Of a stretch of 64,000 nt of DNA, positions 1-8,055 are shown piece by piece. Source of the stretch: Rhizopus arrhizus (lineage: Eukaryota > Mucoromycota > Mucoromycetes > Mucorales > Rhizopodaceae). Position numbers and translations under genes: made by a program. The DNA is taken from the NCBI GenBank assembly GCA_024220505.1, contig JAKZZE010000011.1:1054001-1118000 (forward strand). The letters are read 5' to 3'. Positions within the stretch are counted from its first letter, which is position 1. Each line of letters starts with the position of its first letter. Under the pieces are notes generated by a model. The model searched no databases. It had not been told where the DNA came from and saw only the letters and a list, made by a program, of their open reading frames with translations.

Positions 1-1094
1 CATACATGCAGACAAACCACCTATAGCTTCAAATCAGAGAATACAGGAATTTTTTGCAGCTAAGAGAAGAAAGACGTTCAATATTCCGTCGGTGCAACAG
101 TTAGAAGCTTGGGATACTGATTTACTGGTTACATTCATAAGAAGAAAATGGGGAACAATGAGACGTTGTCCTTGGAAGACTTACAGCAGAAGACGATAGG
201 GCTGTTATGTTTAGCAACGATGGCAAGACCAAGATCGGACTTGGGTAGATTATAGTACCAAGATGTAATCCTCAAATATGGAAAAGATGAATCTCTGTTG
301 GGCACCGTCCTACATTTCAGACAAGCCAAGGAAACGCAAGTAAAGACTATTACGTTGGGTCCAATAGAAGATATATCGGTATGTCCAGTCCGTACATTAG
401 AGACATTTTTAAAGAAAACGGCCGGCATTCGACTTTCCTTGACACAGGATCATACATTATTTTTAGCTTACATTACGGAGGTCTCCAAGGTAACATCTAT
501 TCGTCCGTCAACGTTAGCGAATTGGGTCAAGCAATTGATGAGACAAGCAGGGGTAGATCCAAATTATAAAGCACACTCGATCAGGTCAGCGTCAAGTACA
601 AAGGCAGTGGCTAGAGGGAACACGATTCAATCAGTAAAGAAACATGCAAACTGGAGTTTGAACACCAACACCTTTGAGTCGTTTTATTACAAACCTACCG
701 CAGCGAACTCTACTAGTGCTTTGATTACAAATTCAATTTTGACAACTGAAAACCTTATCACATTAGGAGCTGAAGCGGAGGAAACGGAGATTGTTGTAGG
801 TACGACCAACAATCAGAAATATTTGAAGAATGGTGCAACGTTGAAGATTCATTTGAAAAAACATCAGTTATCTTGTGATTTCATCTTCGATTCCACGGTC
901 GAGATTCCAAAAGATCTAGCTGTTCATGACACACCTGTGTCTGTTGCAACGAAATCACCATTTGTACAAGATGTACTCAAATCGCCAGCTGCCATTGACA
1001 ATCATTTTCCGGCCAATACAAGCAACTCATCAGCTGATGTCTTGCCTCTCAATGTAGACGCGTGCTCAACAGATAATAGCATTTTCGAATTGGA
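1..1094 (+). pseudogene. Decayed DIRS-type tyrosine recombinase, 3' part of a retroelement
   Basis: Coding remains of a DIRS retrotransposon tyrosine recombinase, which would integrate a circular DNA copy. Read across frames, the fragment keeps the first catalytic Arg region (ARPRSDLGRL, near 225-255), a HSIRS box with the second catalytic His and Arg (near 570), and the terminal HANWSLNTNTF..FYY segment with the nucleophilic Tyr (near 645-690). It is broken: the frame shifts near 150-155 and a TAG interrupts the gene near 256. From 298 the frame stays open past the recombinase end (about 755) and on into the inverted repeat at 1095. What 760-1094 encodes I do not recognise; it may be the native upstream part of the host gene found in the repeat. 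The 5' part of the element is outside the window. Confidence 0.75.
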
Positions 1095-1759
1095 CTTCGC
1101 TGTGCCTACTGAACATGAACGTTTGATTTTCGAGAACATAGATGTGTCCTGTCGCTTTCACGATTTTCAACTCCAAGTCAAGAGAAGACTCAACGAAAAC
1201 AAGCATTTGACGTTGGAAGAAAACGTTCAACATCTTTTGGCCCTTTCATCCATTCTTCTCTTGAAACCAGGCCGAACACATATGGATATACACGAACACA
1301 TCACATTCAACCAATGTGAAAATTTGCTGATACATATTCTAAACAGCAACGGCATCACCAGCCAGATGTTTCCTAGTGCAACAAAAGAAAAGCTTGAAGG
1401 AATTGTCCATAATCTGATTGACAATGTATCAAACGTAAGCTCTTGCACATTTTAAAAACAGATAGATAATGTAAAAATTAACTGCTTAACCTCTTTAGAA
1501 TATCGTTAACGATTCTGATCAATCCTTGCGTCTCGTTGCATCATGCAAAATCGCAGCATTGATTGAAGAAGATGCAACATTTAATACAACGAACAGGATT
1601 TTATTAGCCGTAAGAAACATGTAAGTTTTAAAAAAGTAATAATGTATATGAGTCTAACGCTTTTGTAGGGTAGAGGCTCTTCCCCGTTTTGTCATTGAAG
1701 ATGGACCACAAGAAACAGAGCTAATCACCTGGTATCTTCAAGCCGCTCTTGTACCTTTG
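1095..1759 (+). repeat. Left arm of a 665-bp inverted repeat
   Basis: This stretch is the reverse complement of 2119-2783. Both arms are exactly 665 nt, and every segment I compared by eye, including two introns, is identical. Outside the arms the match stops at once (A1094 against the complement of position 2784; G1760 against the complement of 2118). The arm carries, on the + strand, exons and introns of a multicopy host gene: an exon ending near 1432, a GTAAGC..TTTAG intron to about 1496, an exon to about 1620, a GTAAGT..TGTAG intron to about 1668, and the start of a third exon that is cut at 1759. Confidence 0.93.
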
Positions 1760-2783
1760 GACATAACAAAGACTTACCGACAACAATAAAGGCAAACGTG
1801 GCGATAGCTTTATACTTGTCTGAGGCGGTTTTCGCTAAACGTGCGACGCGAATGAGATCCAATCCAGTGAGCCGATGATTTAGTGCTTGATACTGAGATT
1901 TGACTTCACCGCAGCCTAATCTTTGATCTAGTGCGGCACCGTACACAATATTAATCGACGCATCCGGTCGTAACATAATAACCTTGTCATTATCACTAAT
2001 AGATGTCCTATTATGTGGAATTAAGTTAGAGATTAATAGCTGAGTCTGGTTACATTTTATCAATTTCAGGTACGCCTCATTACCATCGAAAAAGAATATG
2101 CTTATCGATGTTTTCAAACAAAGGTACAAGAGCGGCTTGAAGATACCAGGTGATTAGCTCTGTTTCTTGTGGTCCATCTTCAATGACAAAACGGGGAAGA
2201 GCCTCTACCCTACAAAAGCGTTAGACTCATATACATTATTACTTTTTTAAAACTTACATGTTTCTTACGGCTAATAAAATCCTGTTCGTTGTATTAAATG
2301 TTGCATCTTCTTCAATCAATGCTGCGATTTTGCATGATGCAACGAGACGCAAGGATTGATCAGAATCGTTAACGATATTCTAAAGAGGTTAAGCAGTTAA
2401 TTTTTACATTATCTATCTGTTTTTAAAATGTGCAAGAGCTTACGTTTGATACATTGTCAATCAGATTATGGACAATTCCTTCAAGCTTTTCTTTTGTTGC
2501 ACTAGGAAACATCTGGCTGGTGATGCCGTTGCTGTTTAGAATATGTATCAGCAAATTTTCACATTGGTTGAATGTGATGTGTTCGTGTATATCCATATGT
2601 GTTCGGCCTGGTTTCAAGAGAAGAATGGATGAAAGGGCCAAAAGATGTTGAACGTTTTCTTCCAACGTCAAATGCTTGTTTTCGTTGAGTCTTCTCTTGA
2701 CTTGGAGTTGAAAATCGTGAAAGCGACAGGACACATCTATGTTCTCGAAAATCAAACGTTCATGTTCAGTAGGCACAGCGAAG
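1760..2783 (-). pseudogene. Truncated multicopy gene with PD-(D/E)XK-like motif (loop plus right arm)
   Basis: On the minus strand the right repeat arm (2119-2783) reads smoothly into the 359-bp loop (1760-2118). Together they give a spliced gene with at least three introns: after the exons shared with the left arm comes ETELITWYLQAALVPLFENI, then an intron (about 2095-2018), then a stretch with RPDA followed after 16 residues by GEVKS, and GLDLIRVARLAKTASDKYK. PD..ExK spacing of this kind is typical of the PD-(D/E)XK nuclease fold; that assignment is inference. I associate this pattern with a large uncharacterised Mucoromycota gene family. The gene is cut at 1760 where the inverted copy of its own 5' part begins, so the 3' end is missing. 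Confidence 0.6.
2119..2783 (-). repeat. Right arm of the 665-bp inverted repeat
   Basis: Reverse complement of 1095-1759 with equal length and no visible mismatch. This arm is contiguous with the rest of the host gene in the loop. Its outer end (2783/2784) abuts DIRS reverse-transcriptase sequence in a way that leaves a reading frame open by chance. Confidence 0.93.
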
Positions 2784-3640
2784 ACTGAAGATGATTCATT
2801 ACCAGTGTAGTTGTACTCTGCATATCTTCCTTGGTCTGTGAAAGAGTACATATGTCGTCCAGATAGAAGATCAATCTGATGCCCTGTTTGCGTAAAGGTT
2901 CTATGGCATATTTCATAATCTTGCTGAAGATCCTCGGAGCGATACTGAGACCAAAGGCCAGAGATCGGTATTGATAGACTATGCCTTCGTTCTGAAAGGT
3001 CAAATATTTTCTTGAATGATGATGGATGGGCACTACTACTTATGCATCTTTCAGGCCGATCTTGCAAATATAATCGTTCTTCTCGATGATTTCCCTCAGG
3101 GCTGGGACACCTTCCATCTTGAAATGCTCGCACTGAAGGAACTGGTTCAACCGTTGGCAATTTAATATGGGTCTCCTCTTTGTGGCCTCCTGAATCGTGA
3201 AGAAATTCGAGAGAAAACTCTTGTTCTGTGTGGGGGACCTCTCTATTATACCTGCTTCTAGAAACTTCTGAACCGCTGTATTGACGGCTTGTTGTTCTGG
3301 TAATGACATCTTCAGTGGAGTTGATTTCCATGGAACTGGCTGTTTCGCAAACTGGAGTTGGTATCCGCTGGACAATACTGATATCGGCCAAGGGTGAGAA
3401 GTGGTTTGTTTCCATTTCTGGAGGAAGTGTACGAGGCGACCCCCTGGGAGAATTCCGTCCATTGGAACGCTGTAGTTGCTGTTGTTCGTTGGTGGTTGTG
3501 GAGGTGATTGTAGTTGAGGTTGAGCCTGTGGATGTGGTTGTGGTGGTAGTTGAGGTTGTAGTTGCAGTTGTTGATTTTTCAGTGGAGACTGTGAAGTTAC
3601 TGTCGACTGGAGTCGATGTCGTTGTTGTTGCTGGTAGGTG
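2784..3640 (-). pseudogene. DIRS reverse transcriptase, interrupted and truncated
   Basis: Reverse transcriptase of a DIRS element. Visible in order: a Pro/Gln-rich linker, GAGIIERSPTQ-like start of the RT fold, RRPILNCQRLNQFL, KIGLKDA, then PIHHHSRKYLTF, SLAFGLSIAPRIFSKIMK and the catalytic FYLDDI box (near 2860-2850). Between KDA and VVPI an in-frame TAA (3040-3042) replaces what is normally a Tyr codon, so the ORF is broken. The sequence ends at 2783/2784 where the inverted repeat starts; RNase H and methyltransferase regions are absent. It overlaps the end of the gag ORF in another frame, as is usual for DIRS elements. Confidence 0.8.
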
Positions 3641-4475
3641 GTCTGAAGAATCTTTGCTGTCCATTGGGATCGCCACCCCGACCCCGGTTTCCAAAAAAAG
3701 ATCCTCGTCCATATGAACCACGCGTTCCACCTCGTTGGTTCCCACGGAAACCTCGTGACGAGAAGAAATTTCCTCGTCCTCTGTTTGGGCCTTGGACAAC
3801 TCTCTGTTCAAATCTTGCTTGGTTGAGTTGTTGGATAAACTCAGTGTCAAAGGCATTTTTCTTTTTTCCATTGTCTGGTGAGGACTCCAGATGTCTAAGG
3901 CTTGGCGGTAACCTAAGTGCTTTAAGTGCGTATCCTTTTGCCTCTTGATCCTGAGCCCGTGCGGAGGCAAGCCCAAAGATTGCCAAACGCTTGGCTTGTT
4001 CACCGGTTTGTTGTAAGAGGCTGTGTGCTTCTTCGGCGTCCACTTCCCGGTGATGTTCGATGAGGTAGCCCAGTTGTTCATAGATTTCAACTGCTGTGCT
4101 GGCTTGAAAGCGAGTATTTTCTGTGACCTTATATATGGAATTAATGACTTGTGTCGTTTCCACAGTGTACTTTTTAAGGTCTGGGAGGAAGTTTCGATTG
4201 ATTGTTTCTGGAGTAGTCCAGTCGTTCGGGACGTACTTGTGAGCTTCTCGTTTGAACTGTTTGAGGTTGTTTTGAAGTTGCTGTGGAGGTGTGTTCTCCA
4301 GTTCTTCAATGATGTCCAATGGCATTTCGGTACCTTGGTGATGTTGTTGTCGTTCGAGTTCAAGTCTCTTGCTGAACTCTCTAAATAATCGGTCAACTTG
4401 TTCCTGGGTGTAAAGGGTTTGTCCGGATTGTTCTGCATGGTGAATGTTATTGATATCACTCATAATTTTGTCCAC
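3597..4475 (-). CDS. DIRS gag-like protein
   Basis: A 292-residue ORF at the 5' end of the DIRS element. The N-terminal two thirds is a helical, charged domain with QVDRLFREFSKRLELERQ and a central KRLAIFGLASARAQDQEAK segment. The C-terminal part is an RGG-rich RNA-binding tail (NRGRGNFFSSRGFRGNQRGG and following, roughly residues 230-275). This layout fits gag-like ORF1 proteins of DIRS elements in early-diverging fungi. The start could be the first Met or the Met four codons later (MSDINN). The ORF is intact although the downstream RT is not. A 678-codon frame running over the same bases (2423-4459) is a shadow. Confidence 0.7.
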   Translation of the reverse strand: MDKIMSDINNIHHAEQSGQTLYTQEQVDRLFREFSKRLELERQQHHQGTEMPLDIIEELENTPPQQLQNNLKQFKREAHKYVPNDWTTPETINRNFLPDLKKYTVETTQVINSIYKVTENTRFQASTAVEIYEQLGYLIEHHREVDAEEAHSLLQQTGEQAKRLAIFGLASARAQDQEAKGYALKALRLPPSLRHLESSPDNGKKKNAFDTEFIQQLNQARFEQRVVQGPNRGRGNFFSSRGFRGNQRGGTRGSYGRGSFFGNRGRGGDPNGQQRFFRPPTSNNNDIDSSRQ

Positions 4476-4578
4476 GATGCGCGGCTTAGAAAGATATAAG
4501 GAAAAAGGGATTTTATTTGTAAATTTTATATATAAGGAAAATAAAGCGCGGCTCAGAGAGCATATACCACATTGGGAG
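4476..4578. other. DIRS 5' leader / element edge
   Basis: A short AT-rich stretch upstream of the gag ORF. It holds two near-identical 12-mers, gcgcggcttaga at 4479-4490 and gcgcggctcaga at 4546-4557, 67 nt apart in the same orientation. They may be part of the DIRS terminal repeats, but no matching copy was found in the left DIRS fragment, so the element boundary is not defined. Confidence 0.35.
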
Positions 4579-4594
4579 TCGACAATTATTTTTG
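4579..4594. repeat. LINE target-site duplication, 3' side
   Basis: The 16-mer tcgacaattatttttg lies directly next to the 3' end of the LINE and is repeated exactly at 9363-9378 next to its 5' end. This fits target-primed reverse transcription by a LINE with an apurinic-type endonuclease. Confidence 0.85.
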
Positions 4595-4770
4595 TTTAAA
4601 CATGGTATTTTATTTATTTATGATCCATTTGAGCGCTAAAATATACAACAAATAAGTGTCCGCCCGGACCAGTTCAATCCGTTTGGAAGTGAGTGCTAAG
4701 AAAAAACCCTTATGGGAACAAGGGTAAAAAATGAGAAAGGAAAGTAGGATGCATAGAGAGACGTTTGAAG

Positions 4771-7700
4771 TTAGTTGAATTGTCTCAGCCATTCAATTAG
4801 CTTTTGACCATGAGGTGCCTTGCATGGAATGGTTGTATAGTGTTGTAGTTGATCTAATTCATGGAGGATAGAACATATAACGGGCCATCGCCAGGTCCAG
4901 GACAAAGCAATACTAGAGGAAACAAATGCGCGTGTCGGAAGCATATTCAAAAGGAAAGATATAGGGTCGGCTATTGTTTCAGGCATACAGAGTCGGCGAT
5001 GCGTATTGAGGCAACTGATGGCGTGTCGTCTTGACAGGTTATTGTTGGGATGACGGGGGCAGGGTTTGGGGGCCCCACCCGGTAACCAACCAAGGCGCCA
5101 GCGTAGACATCGACTTCTTTCTTCATGAGTCATTGGTAGCCACAAGATGGGGTCGAGGGTGATTGTTGGTCGACAGCTGGATAGCAGTTTGGAGTTCTTA
5201 CCTTGGATCTGTTTTTCAAGGTTAGAGTGAAGAAATTTCTTTTTTATCGCTCTAAAGCCTCGAGCATCTAAGTCGGCTATCGTCGGCGGCATCAATCTCC
5301 ACAGAGCAGTTTTTGATAGTCGATACCATTGATGACCTCTTGTGTACTGTATGTGTGGCATTAAGAGATATAGTAGTGTGTCTTCAGGTAAAGATAATGA
5401 ACGAAAGAGGAATTGGGCTTGCAGGATAGCTATCCTTTCTTTCATTGTGGGTAACTTAGCCAAATGCAGCATCACCTTGGTGGATGTGTTTCCAGATGCG
5501 CCATAGATCTTACGTATGCATTTGTTTTGTGCCTCTTCTAGAGTTTTCAGCTGAGTGTGATTGAAGCAGTTAATAGCTATGCCGTATTCCATTTGTGGTC
5601 GAACTATTTGAGCATAAAATCGAGAGCATAGGAGCTTGGAGAATCCTGAAGGATTTACCCCAATAGAAGATAGAGCATTCATCGTAGCCATGGCTTTGAG
5701 AATATTGCTTTGTACAAGCTTCTCCGGATCAAGTTGACCACCTGGTTTGAAAGGTATTCCTAGGTAGTTAAAAGTTGTCGCTTGCGGTATAACTTGGTCA
5801 TAGATCGCATATTCTATTGTTTGTGGTTGGTTATCCAAGATGACACATTTTGAAGGATTCCACCGGTATCCCATTTGCATACTGTGTTCTTCGCATTTTT
5901 GTAGTAGGTCAACCATTGTTGAGCTATTGGCTATTAAAACCACATCATCCGCATAAAGTAAGCAGTTCAAGAGTGGTGCTAACTGTAATGGCGATGTATC
6001 CTCCTTTATGGTTTGAGGGCGTAGGTATACCGGAAGTTGATTTATATATACCGAGTAAAGATAGGGCGAGAGGATGGATCCTTGGAGTACTCCAGTCTTT
6101 GGATGGAAACGCCTAGAAGTTGCGTTTGAGACAAGTACTTCTATCTGAACTTCGTCGAACAAGTTGCGTAGAAGACCTAGGAGTGGAGCTGATATACAAT
6201 GTTGTAATACCTTCCATACATGGTTTCTGTCAACAGTATCATAGGCGGATTTTATATCCAGAAAGGCCAGAACGGGTTTGCTATGGTAATGTGAACGCAG
6301 TATATGGCAGATCTCTGCAAGACAAAGTGCTTGGTCTAACGCACCACGGGATTCTCTAAAGCCCCCTTGTGCAATGTCAAGCGAGGGTCCGTCAGTTTGC
6401 AAATTATATTGGATGCAACGTTCCAAGATCTTTCTAAAGATAGAAGTTAGGCTGATAGGTCGGTAATTACTCGGTTCGTCAGTGGAGCCTTTTTTATATA
6501 TCGGGACAACTTGAGCAACACGCCAAGATTGTGGAGTATAAGACCACATCCAACACAAACGGAAGAGCGAAAGAAGAAGCGGTGTCAGTAGATGTTGTAT
6601 TGGTCGGAGCATTTCATTCCGTAGGTGATCCACACCAGGTGCTTTCTTTGTTGGTAAGTTTCTAATGGCTTCTTGGATATCCTCTGCAGTAATTGGGCAT
6701 TCTATCTCAAAGGGTAAAATTGGATTATAAATATTGTTTATTTGAACTTCCCTTAGCAATTGTCCCGAAAAAACATTCTCTAGATGTGAAGCCATTATGT
6801 CTGCAGCATGCTGAGGGCCTTGTGGTGTAGAGAAAGCTGGCCGTAGGGTACGATGTTTACGGATACGACTAAGTCTAGAAATAGCTTTTGTGTACTCCCC
6901 AATTGCCATCTGATGACAGAACCTACGCCAGTTTTCTCGACGTCGTTGATGGATAAGGCGCCTTAGCATTGCACGTGCTTGTTGGTGTTGTAACCAGAAA
7001 TGGAGTTTATTCAGACCGTATGCTTTACGCCATTTCCTATAGTAATATTCTCTAGCCTCGTATGCTTGTCTCATTTCCGCTGTCCAAAAGTCCTTCATTG
7101 GGTCGGTTTGTTGGCATATGCGTCCACAAATGCTATCCAGTGACATATATATTGCTTGGCAAATGTCATCATTTAGCTTTTCAATAAAACCTCTTGCTGA
7201 CTGTTGATCTTGAGGCTGTAGGTTATTGTTCTCGATAGACATTGATATGTTGTTGGTTGCATTTTGGAAACTTTGGATATATTGATTCCTTGTTTTGGCT
7301 TCTTGCAGCTTTGTGAGCCTCCAAGTGATACGTGGTTGTTGGTTACGGACTTCTGGTAATATGCTGGGATGAAATGAAAAAGATATCATCTTGTGGGCAG
7401 AATCCAAAGAAAGATCTTCCCATATTGTTAAGGAAGGGTTACATAGCTCAGTATCGCTCATGAAGAAGTCTATGATGCTGCTACCTTGGTGTGCTATAAA
7501 GGTGGGTTTTCCATATGCAAGGCGTTGGTTCCATAATATGAAATTATGTTCTTGCAGCCATCTATATATCATGTTGCCTCTGGGGTTTGTAGAGCTATCT
7601 CCAGTATAAGATCCCATTCTTGCATTAAAATCGCCACAGAGGATGGTATACTTGACATCGGGTGCTGTACGTGGTAAGGAATCCAGGACTTGACTAACAA

Positions 7701-8055
7701 CTTGATTGTTAAGTGAGGGTGGGAGATAAACACAATGAACGAGAGTGTCTGCGATAATGAAGGAGAGTTTGTATTGTGAAACCGACGTGTTGTCGTTCGG
7801 TAGGTGATGAACATGATATGGGCAGGTTGGGTTAATAAGGAGACTGATACCTTGATGTCCCTTAGTGGCTAGGGGCTGTGTTTTGATGCCATATGTGTGA
7901 AATTGTTTCCAGTGAGTAGGGTATTTGTTGGGTGGCAAAAGCCAAGTTTCAGTAATAAGTAGAACCGAGGAAGATTGGGCAAGATGGAGTATTGGTGATA
8001 TGGCCTGTTTTGCTAGGCCTGTGGCATTGAAGAGAGTAATAGTGATTGGACTCAT
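4771..8055 (-). CDS. LINE ORF2: AP-type endonuclease and reverse transcriptase
   Basis: A 1094-residue polyprotein that nicks target DNA and copies the element RNA from the nick. The N-terminal endonuclease/exonuclease/phosphatase domain (about residues 1-240) shows ITETW near residue 35, GDFNAR near 140 and SSIIDF near 190. The reverse transcriptase (about 440-780) shows NYRPISLTSIFRKILE, GGFRESRGALDQ, FLDIKSAYDTVD and the catalytic LLYADD near residue 700. The C-terminal region holds a Cys/His set, CPRHPNNNLSRRHAISC, that is conserved in the second LINE copy as CPKHPTQHLSKNHAIDC, so a zinc-binding knuckle is likely. All catalytic motifs are present and no stop interrupts the frame. Translation probably depends on re-initiation at the ATGA overlap with ORF1. 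Confidence 0.93.
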   Translation of the reverse strand: MSPITITLFNATGLAKQAISPILHLAQSSSVLLITETWLLPPNKYPTHWKQFHTYGIKTQPLATKGHQGISLLINPTCPYHVHHLPNDNTSVSQYKLSFIIADTLVHCVYLPPSLNNQVVSQVLDSLPRTAPDVKYTILCGDFNARMGSYTGDSSTNPRGNMIYRWLQEHNFILWNQRLAYGKPTFIAHQGSSIIDFFMSDTELCNPSLTIWEDLSLDSAHKMISFSFHPSILPEVRNQQPRITWRLTKLQEAKTRNQYIQSFQNATNNISMSIENNNLQPQDQQSARGFIEKLNDDICQAIYMSLDSICGRICQQTDPMKDFWTAEMRQAYEAREYYYRKWRKAYGLNKLHFWLQHQQARAMLRRLIHQRRRENWRRFCHQMAIGEYTKAISRLSRIRKHRTLRPAFSTPQGPQHAADIMASHLENVFSGQLLREVQINNIYNPILPFEIECPITAEDIQEAIRNLPTKKAPGVDHLRNEMLRPIQHLLTPLLLSLFRLCWMWSYTPQSWRVAQVVPIYKKGSTDEPSNYRPISLTSIFRKILERCIQYNLQTDGPSLDIAQGGFRESRGALDQALCLAEICHILRSHYHSKPVLAFLDIKSAYDTVDRNHVWKVLQHCISAPLLGLLRNLFDEVQIEVLVSNATSRRFHPKTGVLQGSILSPYLYSVYINQLPVYLRPQTIKEDTSPLQLAPLLNCLLYADDVVLIANSSTMVDLLQKCEEHSMQMGYRWNPSKCVILDNQPQTIEYAIYDQVIPQATTFNYLGIPFKPGGQLDPEKLVQSNILKAMATMNALSSIGVNPSGFSKLLCSRFYAQIVRPQMEYGIAINCFNHTQLKTLEEAQNKCIRKIYGASGNTSTKVMLHLAKLPTMKERIAILQAQFLFRSLSLPEDTLLYLLMPHIQYTRGHQWYRLSKTALWRLMPPTIADLDARGFRAIKKKFLHSNLEKQIQGKNSKLLSSCRPTITLDPILWLPMTHEERSRCLRWRLGWLPGGAPKPCPRHPNNNLSRRHAISCLNTHRRLCMPETIADPISFLLNMLPTRAFVSSSIALSWTWRWPVICSILHELDQLQHYTTIPCKAPHGQKLIEWLRQFN

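Noticed and set aside
2423..4459. A 678-codon minus-strand ORF
   Set aside because: It overlaps gag and RT in another frame (Thr/Ser-rich nonsense over the coding parts) and only its last part, inside the repeat arm, is real coding sequence. The fusion across 2783/2784 is by chance.
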